From: Tillandsia leiboldiana
Taxonomy: Eukaryota > Streptophyta > Magnoliopsida > Poales > Bromeliaceae
DNA length: 64,000 nucleotides
Assembly: GCA_029204045.2 (NCBI GenBank)
Contig: JAQNDB010000195.1
Coordinates: 51,533-115,532 of the forward strand
Direction: 5' to 3'
Positions 17,490-29,536 of this stretch are shown one piece after another. Below the pieces are notes generated by a model. It worked only from the letters and a program-made list of their open reading frames with translations, was not told where the DNA came from and did not search any database. The first letter of the stretch is position 1, and every line of letters begins with the position of its first letter. The position numbers and the translations under genes are program-made.

Positions 17490-18825
17490 TGTTACGGAAT
17501 TTGAGTTGGCGTAGTTTCGTGAAAGTCTCAAGTCTTGAAGATTGAAGGTGAAGAAAGTTGGATCATTTAACTCAATCTCAAGAAAGAAGAATTCAAAAGG
17601 ATCAGGTATGTTTAACTAAAGAATTTGTGTGATCCGAATACTTCTTGTAGTGTAGAAACACTTGGAAGAATCTTTCATTGCATAAAAATCAAAAACTGGA
17701 CTTGGGACATGTTCAGGATCCGGATCAGGTTGTTCGATCCGGATCCCGAAGGTGGTTCGTTCATACATCGTCGCAATCCGGATCGTAGTCTCTTGATCCG
17801 GATCCCGAACGTTGAGTTTACCATCTACCTTGAACGATCCGGATCTTGCTTCGCAATCCGGATCCCGAACGTTGATGTTTGGTGAACTGTATGAACGATC
17901 CGGATCGTAGTCACATGATCCGGATCCCGAACCTTCGTTTTTATGGAATTGGCTGTTTCGTTATGACGATCCGGATCCTAGTTATCACGATCCGGATCGC
18001 CGTCCGTAAAAATCCAGAAATGGTTGGTTTTTGATTCTTATCTCCTTCCTAGGGTTTCTAACCTATAAATACACCCTATGTCTTTCTTTCTAGGGCAAAT
18101 CCACATAGCCGTCATTTTCTTGTATCATCTTATACGGCTATAGATCCACATATAGAGAAGAAAGGAAATCATTAGAGAATACTCTATGTTTCTTCATCTA
18201 TATTGATTAGTTTGATTCTAGGTTTTCATACTCACATCTTGAGTTGAATCAAACTAATGAATACTCAGATGGTATTTCCGATCTATCTTTGATCTAAGTA
18301 TTCGGCGGATCATCACCACCCAAAAACAACGATTTTCCCCAAAAATCGGCGCGTGGATTCGCGTGTCCTTGTGGATTCAAGGTTCAATCGCTCTCGTGGA
18401 TTCGGAGCGAGGCACGTTCGTGGATTCGAACGGTGCTATTGGGTGAAGACCGTGGATTCGGTCGGACGTCGTGGATTCGACGTTGGACGCCGTGGATTCG
18501 GCGTTGGGCGCAGATCGTGGATTCGAGAAGCGTCGGAGCGAGCGGAGAAGATCCTCTAGGAGCGTATGGAAAAGGTTGAGTCGTAAGTGTGTACGGTAAA
18601 TCACCTTGTACGTGTTTTAATTCTAGTGGATTTCTGCCGTGTTATCGGTCCCGTGGTTTTTTACTCCGGTGATGGAGTTTTCCACGTAAAAATCTTGCGT
18701 GTTATTTTATTTTCCGCATTGGGTTTTATCGCAACGATTTTTGGAGTGTTTATACGTTTACACCTATTCACCCCCCTCTAGGTGTTTCTTCCCCTATTTA
18801 GATCCGTATTATATACGACCCAACA
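17490..18825 (+). repeat. 3' LTR of element C
   Basis: 1336 bp, the same length as the 5' LTR, and differing from it at one noticed position (17943). It carries the same palindrome cluster (about 17717-17998) and hairpin array (18350-18526). Followed by the ATCTC duplication. Confidence 0.96.
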
Positions 18826-18830
18826 ATCTC
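18826..18830. repeat. Target-site duplication of element C (right copy)
   Basis: ATCTC, matching 7116-7120. Confidence 0.95.
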
Positions 18831-19115
18831 GATTTTATACTCGACAAAATAGTCAAATAAGATAAAAACTATACCAAGAGATCATTGAGAGAGAAATTGA
18901 CTTTGATCAAAACAAAGATGATTTAATTGGCATAAATGATCATTGCATCAAATGAATTATTATGATATCCAAAGCATAATGAATTTCTAAACATATAAAA
19001 GGATGCAGTTAAAGTCAATATAACTAATGCTCAATTAATGTTCTATGTACAAGCATAGGTAAAGAACAAAAACACAAAAACAAAACCTAACCTAAGGATT
19101 GGTTTCAAAAAGAAA
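18831..19115 (-). other. Spacer just downstream of pol in element A
   Basis: Non-coding continuation of A, collinear with about 13608-13905 of C. C interrupted it at ATCTC. Confidence 0.75.
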
Positions 19116-20351
19116 TTATTTCAAGGAAAGCATTCCAATTGCCTTACGCAAATGAATAAAACGTTTTTGATCCAAAGGTTTTGTTAAAAAGTCAGCTAAT
19201 TGATCCTCAGTTGGAATGTAAGAAAGTTGAAGAATATTTGATTCAACTAGCTCTCTAAGAAAATGATATCTAAGTTCAATGTGTTTTGTTCTTGAGTGCA
19301 ACACAGGGTTTTTTGAAATGTTTATAGCACTAGTGTTGTCACATAAAATTGTTACCGAAGTTGCTGAAATTTGGAAGTCGCTCAACACGCTTTTCATCCA
19401 AATAAGTTGGGTTGAACAACTACCCGCTGAGATATATTCCGCTTCGGCAGTCGAGAGTGCAATGCAGTTCTGTTTTTTACTATGCCATGCAACAAGACAA
19501 TGGCCAAGATAAAAACATGCACCACTCATACTTTTCCGATCATTCACTGATCCTGCCCAATCGGCATCTGAATATCCTATAATGTCAAGACTTGTTCCCA
19601 TAGGATACCAAATTCCGAAGTTTACAGTTCCTTTGACGTACCGGATGATCCGTTTCACCGCTTTCAGGTGATCCTCCTTTGGTGCTGACTGATATCTCGC
19701 GCAGATCCCAACACTAAAGGATATGTCCGGGCGACTAGCTGTGAGGTAGAGTAGACTTCCAATCATACTTCGATAAAGTTTCTCGTCTACACTATCACTA
19801 AGAGATTCACTTCCTAATCCCTTATTGCTAGTTCCTATAGGAGTCGGAAAGTCTTTAGAATCTTCTAATCCGAATTTCTTTACCAACTCCTTTGCATACT
19901 TGGATTGACACAGATGGATGCCTTCATCATTTTGTTTCACTTGCAATCCAAGAAAGTATGTCAGTTCGCCCATCATAGACATCTCAAATTCGCTTTCCAT
20001 GGTTTCTGCGAATTTAGAAGAATCATTATCCTTTGTTGCTCCAAATACAATGTCATCGACATAGATTTGTGCAATAATGAAGTTATCCTGATAATGCTTC
20101 ACAAAGAGAGTCCGGTCTGCTCCCCCTCAAGTATAGCCCTTTTCCAAAAGGTGCTTTGTCAACCTTTCGTACCATGCTCGCGGTGCTTGTTTTAAACCGT
20201 AAAGAGCCCTTTTTAAACGAAAAACATGATTAGGTTGTTTATGGTCTACAAAACCTTTCGGTTGAGCCACATAAACTTCCTCGTTTAAGTACCCATTTAA
20301 AAACGCGCTCTTAACGTCCATTTGAAAGAGTTTTATTTTAAGGTGACAAGC
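19116..20351 (-). pseudogene. gag-pol: Element A pol, C-terminal part (RT and RNase H)
   Basis: Minus-strand frame homologous to C residues 1298-1705. It covers the RT palm, including YVDD, and the whole RNase H domain with YSDADWAG and the end MLSLK. One in-frame TGA interrupts it at about 20128-20126, where C has CGA (GYT-stop-GGAD), a change expected from decay of a methylated CpG. The upstream part was separated by solo LTR D, inserted in the sequence coding for the ACHLKIKLF region. The protein cannot be made as part of a polyprotein. Confidence 0.9.
20347..20351. repeat. Target-site duplication of solo LTR D (left copy)
   Basis: CAAGC, repeated at 25166-25170. The duplicated bases belong to A's pol. 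Confidence 0.88.
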
Positions 20352-22842
20352 TGTCACGCCCCGGGGTCGAAACTGCGACCCGGGCTCGCTACCAGATCCG
20401 CCATCTGTACGGAAACTGCCGTACAGATGAAGTGTCTAACCTGCAAAAGATAGAACTACAGCTACACAGATATCAGAGCGGATAAGAAAGCTGTAATATA
20501 AAATCTCACTACTAAAAGAAGAAAAGGAATACAAGCTCCATCTCCCGAATACAAGGTGATACAAAAGAAATCCACCTGTACATCATCTACAAATCCAAAA
20601 GGGAGATATCTAAACTAGAAATGTAACAATACATGATCCGCTCCCATAGTCCGGGATGGTACATCTACCTCACTCTAAAGTAACAATGCTGGTAGGGAAC
20701 TATCTCGTGACTCCCTGTCCTCGGTCCGACAAGCCAGCTCGGGCAGGAACGGAACAAAAAGCCTCAGTAACCTGTCACCGACAGAGGGTGTGAGAACTAC
20801 ATCCTACAGTAGTTCTCAATGGGTACCGTCTCCAAGAACCACGGTCTGCCCACTAAGTGTACTAGAGGCATAAGATAACAGAAAAAGACTGCAATAATGA
20901 AAAGTAAGCTGGAAAGTATCTACAGCTATCATGCCTCTATCTACTATGCTCAAAGGAAAAGAACACAGACGATGGTATGCATCCACTCACTACTGACAAT
21001 ATGTCATAAATACTATGCTCAAAGGACAACTCACTAAGGCACAGTAAGCATACTCTCTCACATAACACCCAATCTCCATGACTGCCTCATAGGGTCCAGT
21101 CCAGCCTACGCTCCACTACTACCACTACGCCCAAACAGGACTTGGTCTTACGTAGAGTGTCCTACACGGACTATCAGAGATCTCAAGCGAACTCTAGTGT
21201 ATCAACTAGTCGCATCGTCGCAGCCTCGTCAGGCTCGGTATCATCATCGCACCCGGGGCGTAGCTCGAGGGGAGCGACCCCACCGAACTCAAGTATCACA
21301 AATATCTCATAACTGGCATGAAATGCCAGGCTCAGCAGGCTATAATCCATGATCAAACAGATCGGTATCTCAAAGCTCGAAACACAACTCAGTCGGAAAT
21401 GAACCTCGACTCGAATATGAAAAGCCCAAGCACTCTCACGGCTATGTCGGAGAACCCTCAACGACCCAACTCACAACACTAACTCACAGCTGGGACCGCC
21501 GTCACTCCAACGACTCCCACAACAACACCCCACTCATAGGCGAGAAGAACCGACTGATGCGGCAAGGATCCAAAAATCCCGATAGACCGGTGCCTAGAAC
21601 CCCAATCAAACAAGAACAGACTCTAGGCTCAACCTATCGAAGTTCTCGATCCTTTACCGTTCAGGGATTCGGCCCCTCTCGGTTAAAGTGGGAAACTAAC
21701 TCAACTAACAAACTCCCGGCTGGAGATGCTCCACAGCCCGATCCGCGAAGGGTCCGAAAACCTCGGGAGACTAATACCTACGGCCCCGATCAAGCTAGAA
21801 CAGGCTATAGGCGTAGCCTCCCGTCGTTTTTGGCCCAAGAAGGAAATCAGCCCTTAGAACCCAGACCACTTGAATCATCTCGGGTGGATAAGTTTATAAG
21901 AAATAGTGACGTTTATTAAGAAACCATTTGATCTGAGAGAAATCCATCTTTTAATGATTTTTAGTCTTTATAGGAAACCATTTGAAAACAAGTTTTATGT
22001 CCAAACCTCGAAGAGCTAATGCCCTCGTCCTATCAAACAAGAACAGACTCAGGCGACCCTGCGAGGCTTGGAAGAAAACATTGGCTGACTAAAATCATGT
22101 TTTCGTCCAAAAAGGTTCTGGGTTCAAGGTCCTGCTAACACACGTGCACCACGATCACAACACCGTGGTGACGAGAAGAACAGCGAAAACTAAACTCTTG
22201 GGACCACCGTTTATCTGAAACGGCTCCCAAACACCAACACTAGCCTAACCCAGCCACCAGACCACACTCGGCCCCCGGCCCGAGTGCAACACCCATCCCA
22301 CAACACCCTGACCACTCGGCCCACTACCTGGGTGAGGAACTCTATGTCCAGAAGGATATGCAATGTGTGGAATGTCTAAAGCATAAAAGAACCTAGCCCA
22401 GATTAAGGTTCTCTATTGGTCTGGTTAACACATGCTCATATGACGGGGGTGCTAGTCAAGGTTCAAATAGTACACTTATACTAGCATGCAAATCCTATCA
22501 TGATGGAATTAGAAGGAAGTCCGTAGACTTGGAGAGAAAACCAACCCACCTTTGCTCGCCACCAATTGCTTGTCGACACTTGCAATTGGGCTCAGCGGGA
22601 TTACCTTGCCTCCACGGGGTCCGCACGAAAACGAAGCATGGTGCCAGAATCCGCATGCAAATCGGAGCACGCCGTGACCAACCACCAGACCGCGCGCTCC
22701 GCGGATGCCCCGAAGCCAGCCCGCGGCTCAACGCGGCGGAGAAACTTACAACCAGCCTCGACGGAAGCTAAAAACAGCACTGCAACCGCAAGGAAAGAAG
22801 ATATCGCAAAATCAGTCAAACGGTCGAAAACCGAGCATCCGG

Positions 22843-23150
22843 CGGTGAAAAACAGCCTCCGTCGGCGAAAAACTGCGCCCGACGGCGAAAAACAGCTCCG
22901 TCGGCGAAAAACAGCGCCCGACGGCGAAAAACATCGCGCGGCGGCGAAAAACTGCTCCGTCGGCGAAAAACTGCGCCCGACGGCGAAAAACAGCGCGTGG
23001 CGGCGAAAAACTGCTCCGTCGGCGAAAAACTGCGCCCGACGGCGAAAATCAGCTCCGTCGGCGAAAAACAGCGCCCGACGGCGAAAAACAGCATGCGGCG
23101 GCGAAACACAGCGCGCGGCGGCGATAAACTGCTCCGCCGGCGAAAATCCT
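22843..23150 (-). repeat. Short tandem array in LTR D (about 37 bp units)
   Basis: Alternating units GCGCCCGACGGCGAAAAA and CTGCTCCGTCGGCGAAAAA, about eight pairs, slightly diverged. Confidence 0.75.
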
Positions 23151-23690
23151 GCGAAAACTGCTCGCAAAAATCCTGCGGAAACTGCTCGCGAAAAAGGCTC
23201 AAAAACTGCTTGCGAAACAGCTCCAACGGCGAAAATCCTGCGAAAACTGCTCGCGAAAATCCTGCGAAAACTGCTCGCGAAAAAGGCTCAAAAACTGCTT
23301 GCGAAACAGCTCCGACGGCGAAAATCCTGCGAAAACTGCTCGCGAAAATCCTGCGGAAACTGCTCGCCAAAAAGGCTCAAAAACTGCTTGCGAAACAGCT
23401 CCGACGGCGAAAATCCTGCGAAAACTGCTCGGGAAAATCCTGCGGAAACTGCTCGCGAAAAAGGCTCAAAAACTGCTTGCGAAACAGCTCCGACGGCGAA
23501 AATCCTGCAAAAACTGCTCACGAAAATCCTGCGGAAACTGCTCGCGAAAAAGGCTCAAAAACTGCTTGCGAAACAGCTCCGACGGCGAAAATCCTGCGAA
23601 AACTGCTCGCGAAAATCCTGCGGAAACTGCTTGCGAAAAAGGCTCAAAAACTGCTTGCGAAACAGCTCCGACGGCGAAACCGGCCTCCGT
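23151..23690 (-). repeat. 89-bp tandem array in LTR D
   Basis: About six copies of an 89-bp unit. The CTCC(A/G)ACGGCG marker recurs at 23221, 23310 and 23399. Each unit contains shorter repeats of TGCGAAAACTGCTCGCGAAA type. As 89 is not a multiple of three and the unit lacks stops, several overlapping spurious ORFs arise. The same array, noisier, ends the window at about 63640-64000. Confidence 0.85.
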
Positions 23691-25165
23691 CGGCGGAAAA
23701 ACGGGGCCGGCACGCAAACCGAGGTGTCGCCGCGGTCCCGGGGCACGCCGAGCGGCGGGGACAGCAGCCGTACGGCCCAGTAGGTCGGCCGCGAGGAGCA
23801 GGGGCCCGTTGCGCAGCGCCGGAGCGCGCCGCGCAGCGCCCCTGCGGCGCTACGCGCGGCGCGCGGCGGCGCTGCGTGCAGCGCCCAGAGGCGCGACGCG
23901 CAGCCCGCGGCGGCGCTGCGCCCGCCGCGCGCGCAGCCCGCAGCATGCCGCGCTGCGCGCAGCGGCGCGCGCCCGCGCAGGCCTACGCGCGGCAAGGCAG
24001 CACCGCGCGCGCGCCTGCGCGCGGCCAGGCAGCGCCGCCGCAGGGTGCTGCCAACAGCAGCACCCTGGCGCCGCGCGTGCGCCATTGCGCGCGCGCGCGG
24101 CCGCCGGCGACGGGAAAAAAAAACATAAAAGAAAATTCCGGAAAAATCTGATAAATCCCGGTTTCATTTTTAAAAGTCCAACAAAAATTCTCAAGTGCCC
24201 AAAAACAAATCCAAAGATCCAAAACTCAAATATTTATTTCTAAAAAAACAAAACACCCAAATACATACCTCAACGATGCGCCCACGCGCTCCACGGCCAC
24301 CACCTAAAGGTCCACCACCAAGAACAAGACATCACAACTCTCCTCCTTCCTTTTCTCTTTTCCTTTCTTTCTTTCTTCTCCTTTTCTTTTCTTTCTTTCT
24401 TTTCCCTTGCTTTCTCTGATTCGTGGGAGCTACAGAGGTGGAGGGGAGGAGGTAGGTGGTGAAGGTGAGGCTAACACATGGGTGAGATTACCACCCCCAA
24501 AGGCAACCTACTACTTAATTAAGTAGAAACTTAATTAAGCCTAATTAACAAGTGAAAGCCCAAATAAAAAATAAACAAAAACACTTACCTCTAATCCACA
24601 ACCCCACAACCACTCTCACTGCCACCAAGCTAAGAGCTCCATTTAATTAGAAATCCATCAATTATAATATTAAAATAATCCAAAAAAGGCCCTCTCCAAC
24701 TCACTTTTTTCCTTCGGGCTCTCCGCCGCTGTCCGGAACCTCCCGAACTCCGCTGTAAATTGAAAGTACACGCGCTCACAGCTTTTTCTCTTCAAAAAGC
24801 TCATCCGTTGAGTCGGGGTGCTCAAATCAAAAACCGGCTCCGAAACTGTCAGTTCCGACTCACTTTTTGCCTCCGGATCCTCCGCGTCAGTCCGGAACCT
24901 CCCGAACTTCGCTGTAATCTGATAATATACCTGTTCTGAGTGTTCCCGAATTTTCTGTACTTCACTGTGAGATCGGTAAATTCCCAAATCCAATCCTCAA
25001 TCGGCGCACTATGCTGGAAAAGTCCCGAATCGAGCTGGGACTTCTGCGTTGATCCAAATCAACCCGACATCAACAGTAAACCCAGCACAACATGCCCGAG
25101 GCAAACTCTCTGCTCTACGACACCATGTGCGGTCGGTGCGCCATCCGAAGACCCGGTACTCTACA

Positions 25166-25446
25166 CAAGCAATAGAGAATAAGATACGAATGGACTCGAG
25201 TCTAGCTACAGGGGCGAAAGTTTCATCAAAGTCTATACCTTCTATTTGAGAGTAGCCTTGAGCAACTAGACGTGCTTTGTTCCTGATGATGGTACCATCC
25301 TCATTTTTCTTATTCTTGAAAATCCATTTAGTACCAATCACGTTGTGTTGCATCGGAGGCTTCGTTAATTCCCAGACTTTGTTTCGTTCGAACTGATGGA
25401 GCTCTTCCTGCATTGCTTCAATCCATTAGTCATCCTGAAGAGCTTC
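25166..25446 (-). pseudogene. gag-pol: Element A pol, middle fragment (start of RT)
   Basis: About 280 bp on the minus strand homologous to C residues 1204-1297 (QEELHQFERNKVWELTK to the ILFSIAC region). The frame is intact across the fragment, but it is bounded by solo LTR E on the right and D on the left. The ends include the GCTTC and CAAGC target duplications. A noisy copy is at 61869-62146. Confidence 0.9.
25442..25446. repeat. Target-site duplication of solo LTR E (left copy)
   Basis: GCTTC, repeated at 29537-29541. Confidence 0.88.
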
Positions 25447-25814
25447 TGTCACGCCCCGGGGTCGAAACCTGCGACCCGGGCTCGCCAACAGATCCGCCAC
25501 CTATGCCCAACCCGCATAGGCGAAGCGTCCTACCTGCAAAAAGAGCTACAGTTAACAGATATCAGAGCTAAAAGATAAAACTGCTAAAGAAATGAAATCA
25601 ACCACTGTACAACTGAAGATAAAACAACAAGGTCCATCTCCCAAAAATGATAATTATACAATAACCTCGAGTACAAAACTCATAGCTCAACAGGGAGATA
25701 TCTCAAATACAACATCAGTGTACCAGCTCTCAATACATCAAATCCTCACTACAACAGTCTCTCAAAGAGGAAATAAATACTAATCTACCGACTATGCTGA
25801 AGATCTCCTCAAAA

Positions 25815-25830
25815 GGGGGGGGGGGGGGGG
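25815..25830. repeat. 16-base G homopolymer in LTR E
   Basis: The right-arm copy has 15 C at 61492-61506. The length is likely to be unreliable. Confidence 0.85.
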
Positions 25831-28492
25831 TACCGCTACTCTCCAATGGGTCAGGATCTAGCTCGCTACTCCCTCACCGCGAACAGCAACCGCAGAAACG
25901 GCAACACCTGCCAAGACTCTGCAAAACAAGGGAGAGAAAGGACAAAAAGGGGGAAAAACCCCCGACGGGCGTGAGAACTACGCAAAAAGGGAGTTCTCAG
26001 TGGGTATCGCCACTAGGCCCGACGATCTGCCCACCAAGACCACTAGAGGCAAAAGATAACTAATGCAGTAAGACTTAAAGAAGAAGTAGAAGACACTCTA
26101 CAGCTACCATGCCTCTATCTGAATGCTCAAATGGGGAAACTCTGATAAATATATGCAACACTCGCACACGAGGTGCTCAATCGACCCAATCGAGCTGACT
26201 GCCACATCGGGTCCAGTCAAACCTGCGCCCACCTACAACCACCTCCCGCTGACGGGCAGGAATTACGTAGGGCGTCCAAACGGACTAACTCGCTATTGAG
26301 TAGTGGCTCATGCAGGCTATGGTCATAATCCATGCTCTCTCTCTCAGAACGGATAGACTCAAGATGCTCAACCTCTCACACAATGGTCGAAGAACCCACA
26401 ACGACCACGGGACCATCGTCAAACCCCGAACGGTTCCCAACAATACTAGCACTGGTCTAAACACAGCTACTAGACTCCACTCGGTCCCCCAGGCACGAGT
26501 GTAACAAAAAGTATCTGCCTGAATAAACCCAATCGATAGACCAGTAATCACTGGTACTGCCTGCTCTGCTGTCGAACTCAAGAACCCCGCATGGTGCCCG
26601 GCGCTCACACCGTGGAAAGCCTACTCCGGAGTGGCACTCGAGGGGAGCGACCCACACGAGTAAAGTATCACTGTATCAAACATCACTGTATCAAGTATCA
26701 CGGTATCGAGTATCTCTGTAACCACTGTCTCATAATAGCAGGACTGGATCAAGACTATGATCAAAGTGGGAAACTCCGTCCACTAACAAAACCCCGATCT
26801 GATGCAATAGTACTCAAAAAGTGGGAAACACCATCCACTAGAACAAATCTGATACCCAATCTGATGCAATAGTCAACATCCGGTCAACCGCCCAAAGTCC
26901 GCGGTCATCGCAATAACCCACAACCCACAATTGGGTAAAATAATCAAGATCCGGTCAACCGCCTACTGTCCGCGGTTGCCGCAATAACCCACAATCCAAC
27001 ATCAAGCACACCCTGTCTCTGACCCTAAGGTCCCAGCTACACTATCCCAAACCTCTGCTCGAACCCGAGCAACATGACTCAAAAGTCTAAATAAAAAGGA
27101 GAAAGAAAGCAATCATGGTTTCTCCTAAGTCAAATCCCAAAAGATAGTGTATCAGTAAAAGATGGCCTAACTATATGTCCATACACTTATGTCCATACAA
27201 GCATGCATTTGTCCTCAAGAAGGATAAAGAAAATAAACCTCATGCCAGAATTAGCAATGGCCATACCTGTCCATGATTTTCGATCCATAATCACTCCTTG
27301 GAGTAGAACCTGCACATAACTACATAATCCTATCCCATTGTATAAACCAACCTCATAAAAGGGTTATATGCTAACATGGCATGATAATTAATCATATAGG
27401 GTAACCTTGCCTTAGGTAAGCTTCCACTAATCATCAACCTAAATGTCTGATTAATACCATCGTCATAATATGAATAATTAACTTGCAATTCCCATAAATC
27501 AACATTGTTAAGCTTACCAATCAATCCCAGGTATTGTACCCTACACCTGCATGCAATTCTAACATATAGAGTTAGAGAACCGTCCACCGGTTCTCGGAAC
27601 AAAGCACCCACCTGAAAAGCTGACTGTCTAAAGCCCAACAGCTGAAAACACCAGATAACTCTAATCCCTTGCTCCAATAAGTTCAGCCCACCCGTAACTC
27701 TCCTGGCACAATACAAAGTCCACAATTATACATACATTCCAAAATCTGCTCTCACACACACATACAACAACAGTCCCAGAAATGCTTAATTTTCACCTGC
27801 AGCAAGAGCCCAGAAAATTCCCAGAAAAATATCACCGCGATCCTCGCGTCGATAGCTTCGCAACGGTAGCTTGCACGCCCAAATCTGAGTTCGGTAAGCC
27901 AAGATATAAATTCGACAAGGTGGTACACTCAAAAGATTTCAGCACAAAAGACTGTAGCACTGTACACAGAGAAACAGTGATTCTCACCTCTGATGAAATC
28001 TCAAAAAAATCCAAGAAAAATACGAACGCGTTCCTTGCGATCTGTAGTTGAAAAAGTTGTATAAGCTCGTTTCCGGATGACACTTGTGCGCAAAGATATG
28101 GCCAAAACACCTCGATGCTGCCCCACAATTCCACATAGAAAAAGAGTCACAGTGTCACCTCGGGATCCGTGCCAAAAACTCGAAACCGAAAAGCGCGATC
28201 AATACGAAAGATGAAGCCCTACCTCATAGGAGTCTGTCGGCGCAAGAATCACAGAAAAAGGATCTCGGGGTAGCCCAGGGGAGCCAAAACACTGCTGTTG
28301 CGATGAAGGGGAACACAGGAAATGCAACGTCGCGCCGCGCCGTAAAATCCAGAACCTCGGGATGCGTGCTCCTAAAATCGTAGAACTTGGCAGGAAGATC
28401 AAGAATTAAGAGATGAACAAGTCTTCTTCAAGGTGCTCGGGCAGAAGATGCGCGGGTTGAGAGAAAAGCGCCAAAGAAGAAGGCTCGGGTGC

Positions 28493-28500
28493 TATTTATA
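28493..28500 (-). promoter_or_regulatory. TATA box of LTR E
   Basis: TATAAATA on the minus strand, matching 58825-58832 in the copy. Just upstream is the inverted repeat GCGCCCGAAA/TTTCGGGCGC (28549-28570), and further upstream five G-box cores CACGTG between about 28678 and 29005. Confidence 0.75.
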
Positions 28501-29536
28501 GGCAGCAGAAAACAATTGGAAAAATTCCCCTTGTGTCCGATTTTTCGGGCGCCCGAAATCTTTCGGGCGCACACAGCGCGGCCCGGCCCAGAACTTTCGG
28601 GCGCGCACAGTGCGGCCCAGTCCAAAATGCTCTGTTGGACGGGATCCCGGCTTCGTCGACCCGCCCCCAGCGCCCGCCACGTGTCCCCCGAACACGCTGC
28701 AGCTGTGCAAGCCACCGCTGAGAGCGCCACGTGTCCCTGCCCGCGTCAACGCGGTAGGTGGCGCCCGCGAATCAGCGGGCGCCACGTGGCACCTGCCCAC
28801 GTCGCCCGCGCCTGCCCCGCGTACGCCACCTGCCCGCGGTACGCCCACCTGCCCCGGTCAACTGCCCCGCGCGTTGCGTGGACCGCGCGCCCAACACCGA
28901 ACCAATAACTATCTGCCACGTGTCCACCCGGTTCACCGTGCACCCGGGCCCAAGTTCCGTGGGACCGCGCCTGCTGCACCGGCCAACAGGAAAGCACCAC
29001 GTGGCCCGCTCCCGGCGCACGCCCCTCCGCGGTGGACCGCGCACCTGCCCGCACCCTCAGCCGCCTGCGCCGCGGCCGCTAGCCGCCTGCCCGAGCGCCT
29101 TCCGCCGCCTTCCGCCGCTGCCCGCCGCCGCCAGCCGCCGCCGGCGATCGCCGGAAACACTGTTCCGGCAATGAACAGTAAAATTACTGTAGCAAGCTCC
29201 GAAAAATACAAGTAAATAGCCCATCTTGACCGTTTTCGCGCGCCGATTCCAAATCCGGCGTCCAATTTGCCAAATTCCAATCCGATAATTTGCCGGAGGC
29301 TCCCGGAAAGGTATTTTTAATCCGAATTCCGCGCCGAGCCTAAATTTGATATCCACTCCACCGCGTAAACTCTTCTAAACATCCGATGGGGTCCCCCGAT
29401 TACCTACGAGATCCATTTTAAGCCTCGAGTCATCTCTTGTGTCCAAATTGGCGCGCGAACACCGCCGACATGCCACGTAGGCTTCCAGAAGCTGCTGGTC
29501 ACACTGTGAAGCCCTGCAAAGATCCGGGTCACCACA

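Larger units (their letters stand above)
7121..18825 (+). mobile_element. Complete young Copia retrotransposon C (SIRE/Maximus-like)
   Basis: An 11,705-bp element with two 1336-bp LTRs, PBS, an intact gag-pol ORF, an intact second ORF downstream of pol, PPT and perfect 5-bp target duplications. I found one difference between the LTRs (C at 7574, A at 17943) and no indels, so insertion was recent. Protease-integrase-RT-RNase H order places it in Copia. The additional ORF after pol and large size suggest the SIRE/Maximus lineage (inference). It inserted in opposite orientation into the spacer between pol and ORF2 of element A. This is the only element in the window that could still be autonomous. 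Confidence 0.96.
20352..25165 (-). mobile_element. Solo LTR D, 4.8 kb, Gypsy-type ends
   Basis: On the minus strand it starts TGTAGAGTACCGG and ends GACCCCGGGGCGTGACA. It is flanked by CAAGC duplications in A's pol, with no PBS, PPT or coding region, hence a solo LTR. The last 80 bp resemble those of E and H, including a U5 hairpin whose 11-bp perfect stem is CATCTGTACGG (20402-20412) with CCGTACAGATG (20419-20429). Internal tandem arrays at 22843-23690 and a GC-rich stretch at 23700-24115 generate long but meaningless open frames. Tekay/Del-type chromovirus affiliation is an inference from the ends. A partial copy begins at 62147. Confidence 0.85.
25447..29536 (-). mobile_element. Solo LTR E, 4.1 kb, Gypsy-type ends
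   Basis: On the minus strand it starts TGTGGTGACCCGG and ends CGACCCCGGGGCGTGACA, flanked by GCTTC duplications in A's pol. A TATA box (28493-28500) is preceded by a 22-bp inverted repeat and five CACGTG motifs. Near the other end are a U5 stem CCTATGC/GCATAGG (25500-25520) and two diverged copies of a roughly 68-bp repeat with GGTCAACCGCC (26880-26990). No coding sequence. A near-identical inverted copy is at 57791-61868. Confidence 0.87.

Noticed and set aside
22566..24243. Overlapping ORFs of 314-405 residues in several frames
   Set aside because: They are translations of the 37-bp and 89-bp tandem arrays and the GC-rich zone of LTR D; low-complexity sequence, no domain, and frames shift with each repeat.
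20347..25170. Same CAAGC target duplication for A and for D taken as a sign of shared origin
   Set aside because: A is Copia and D has Gypsy-type ends; a 5-base match by chance is plausible.
28428..29356. Several 100-200 residue ORFs, mirrored at 57972-58897
   Set aside because: GC-rich U3 of LTR E, open on both strands, with frames changed between the two near-identical copies.
20352..29536. D and E as one element with two LTRs
   Set aside because: Each has its own target duplication, the starts differ (TGTAGAG, TGTGGTG), and the sequence between them is A's pol.
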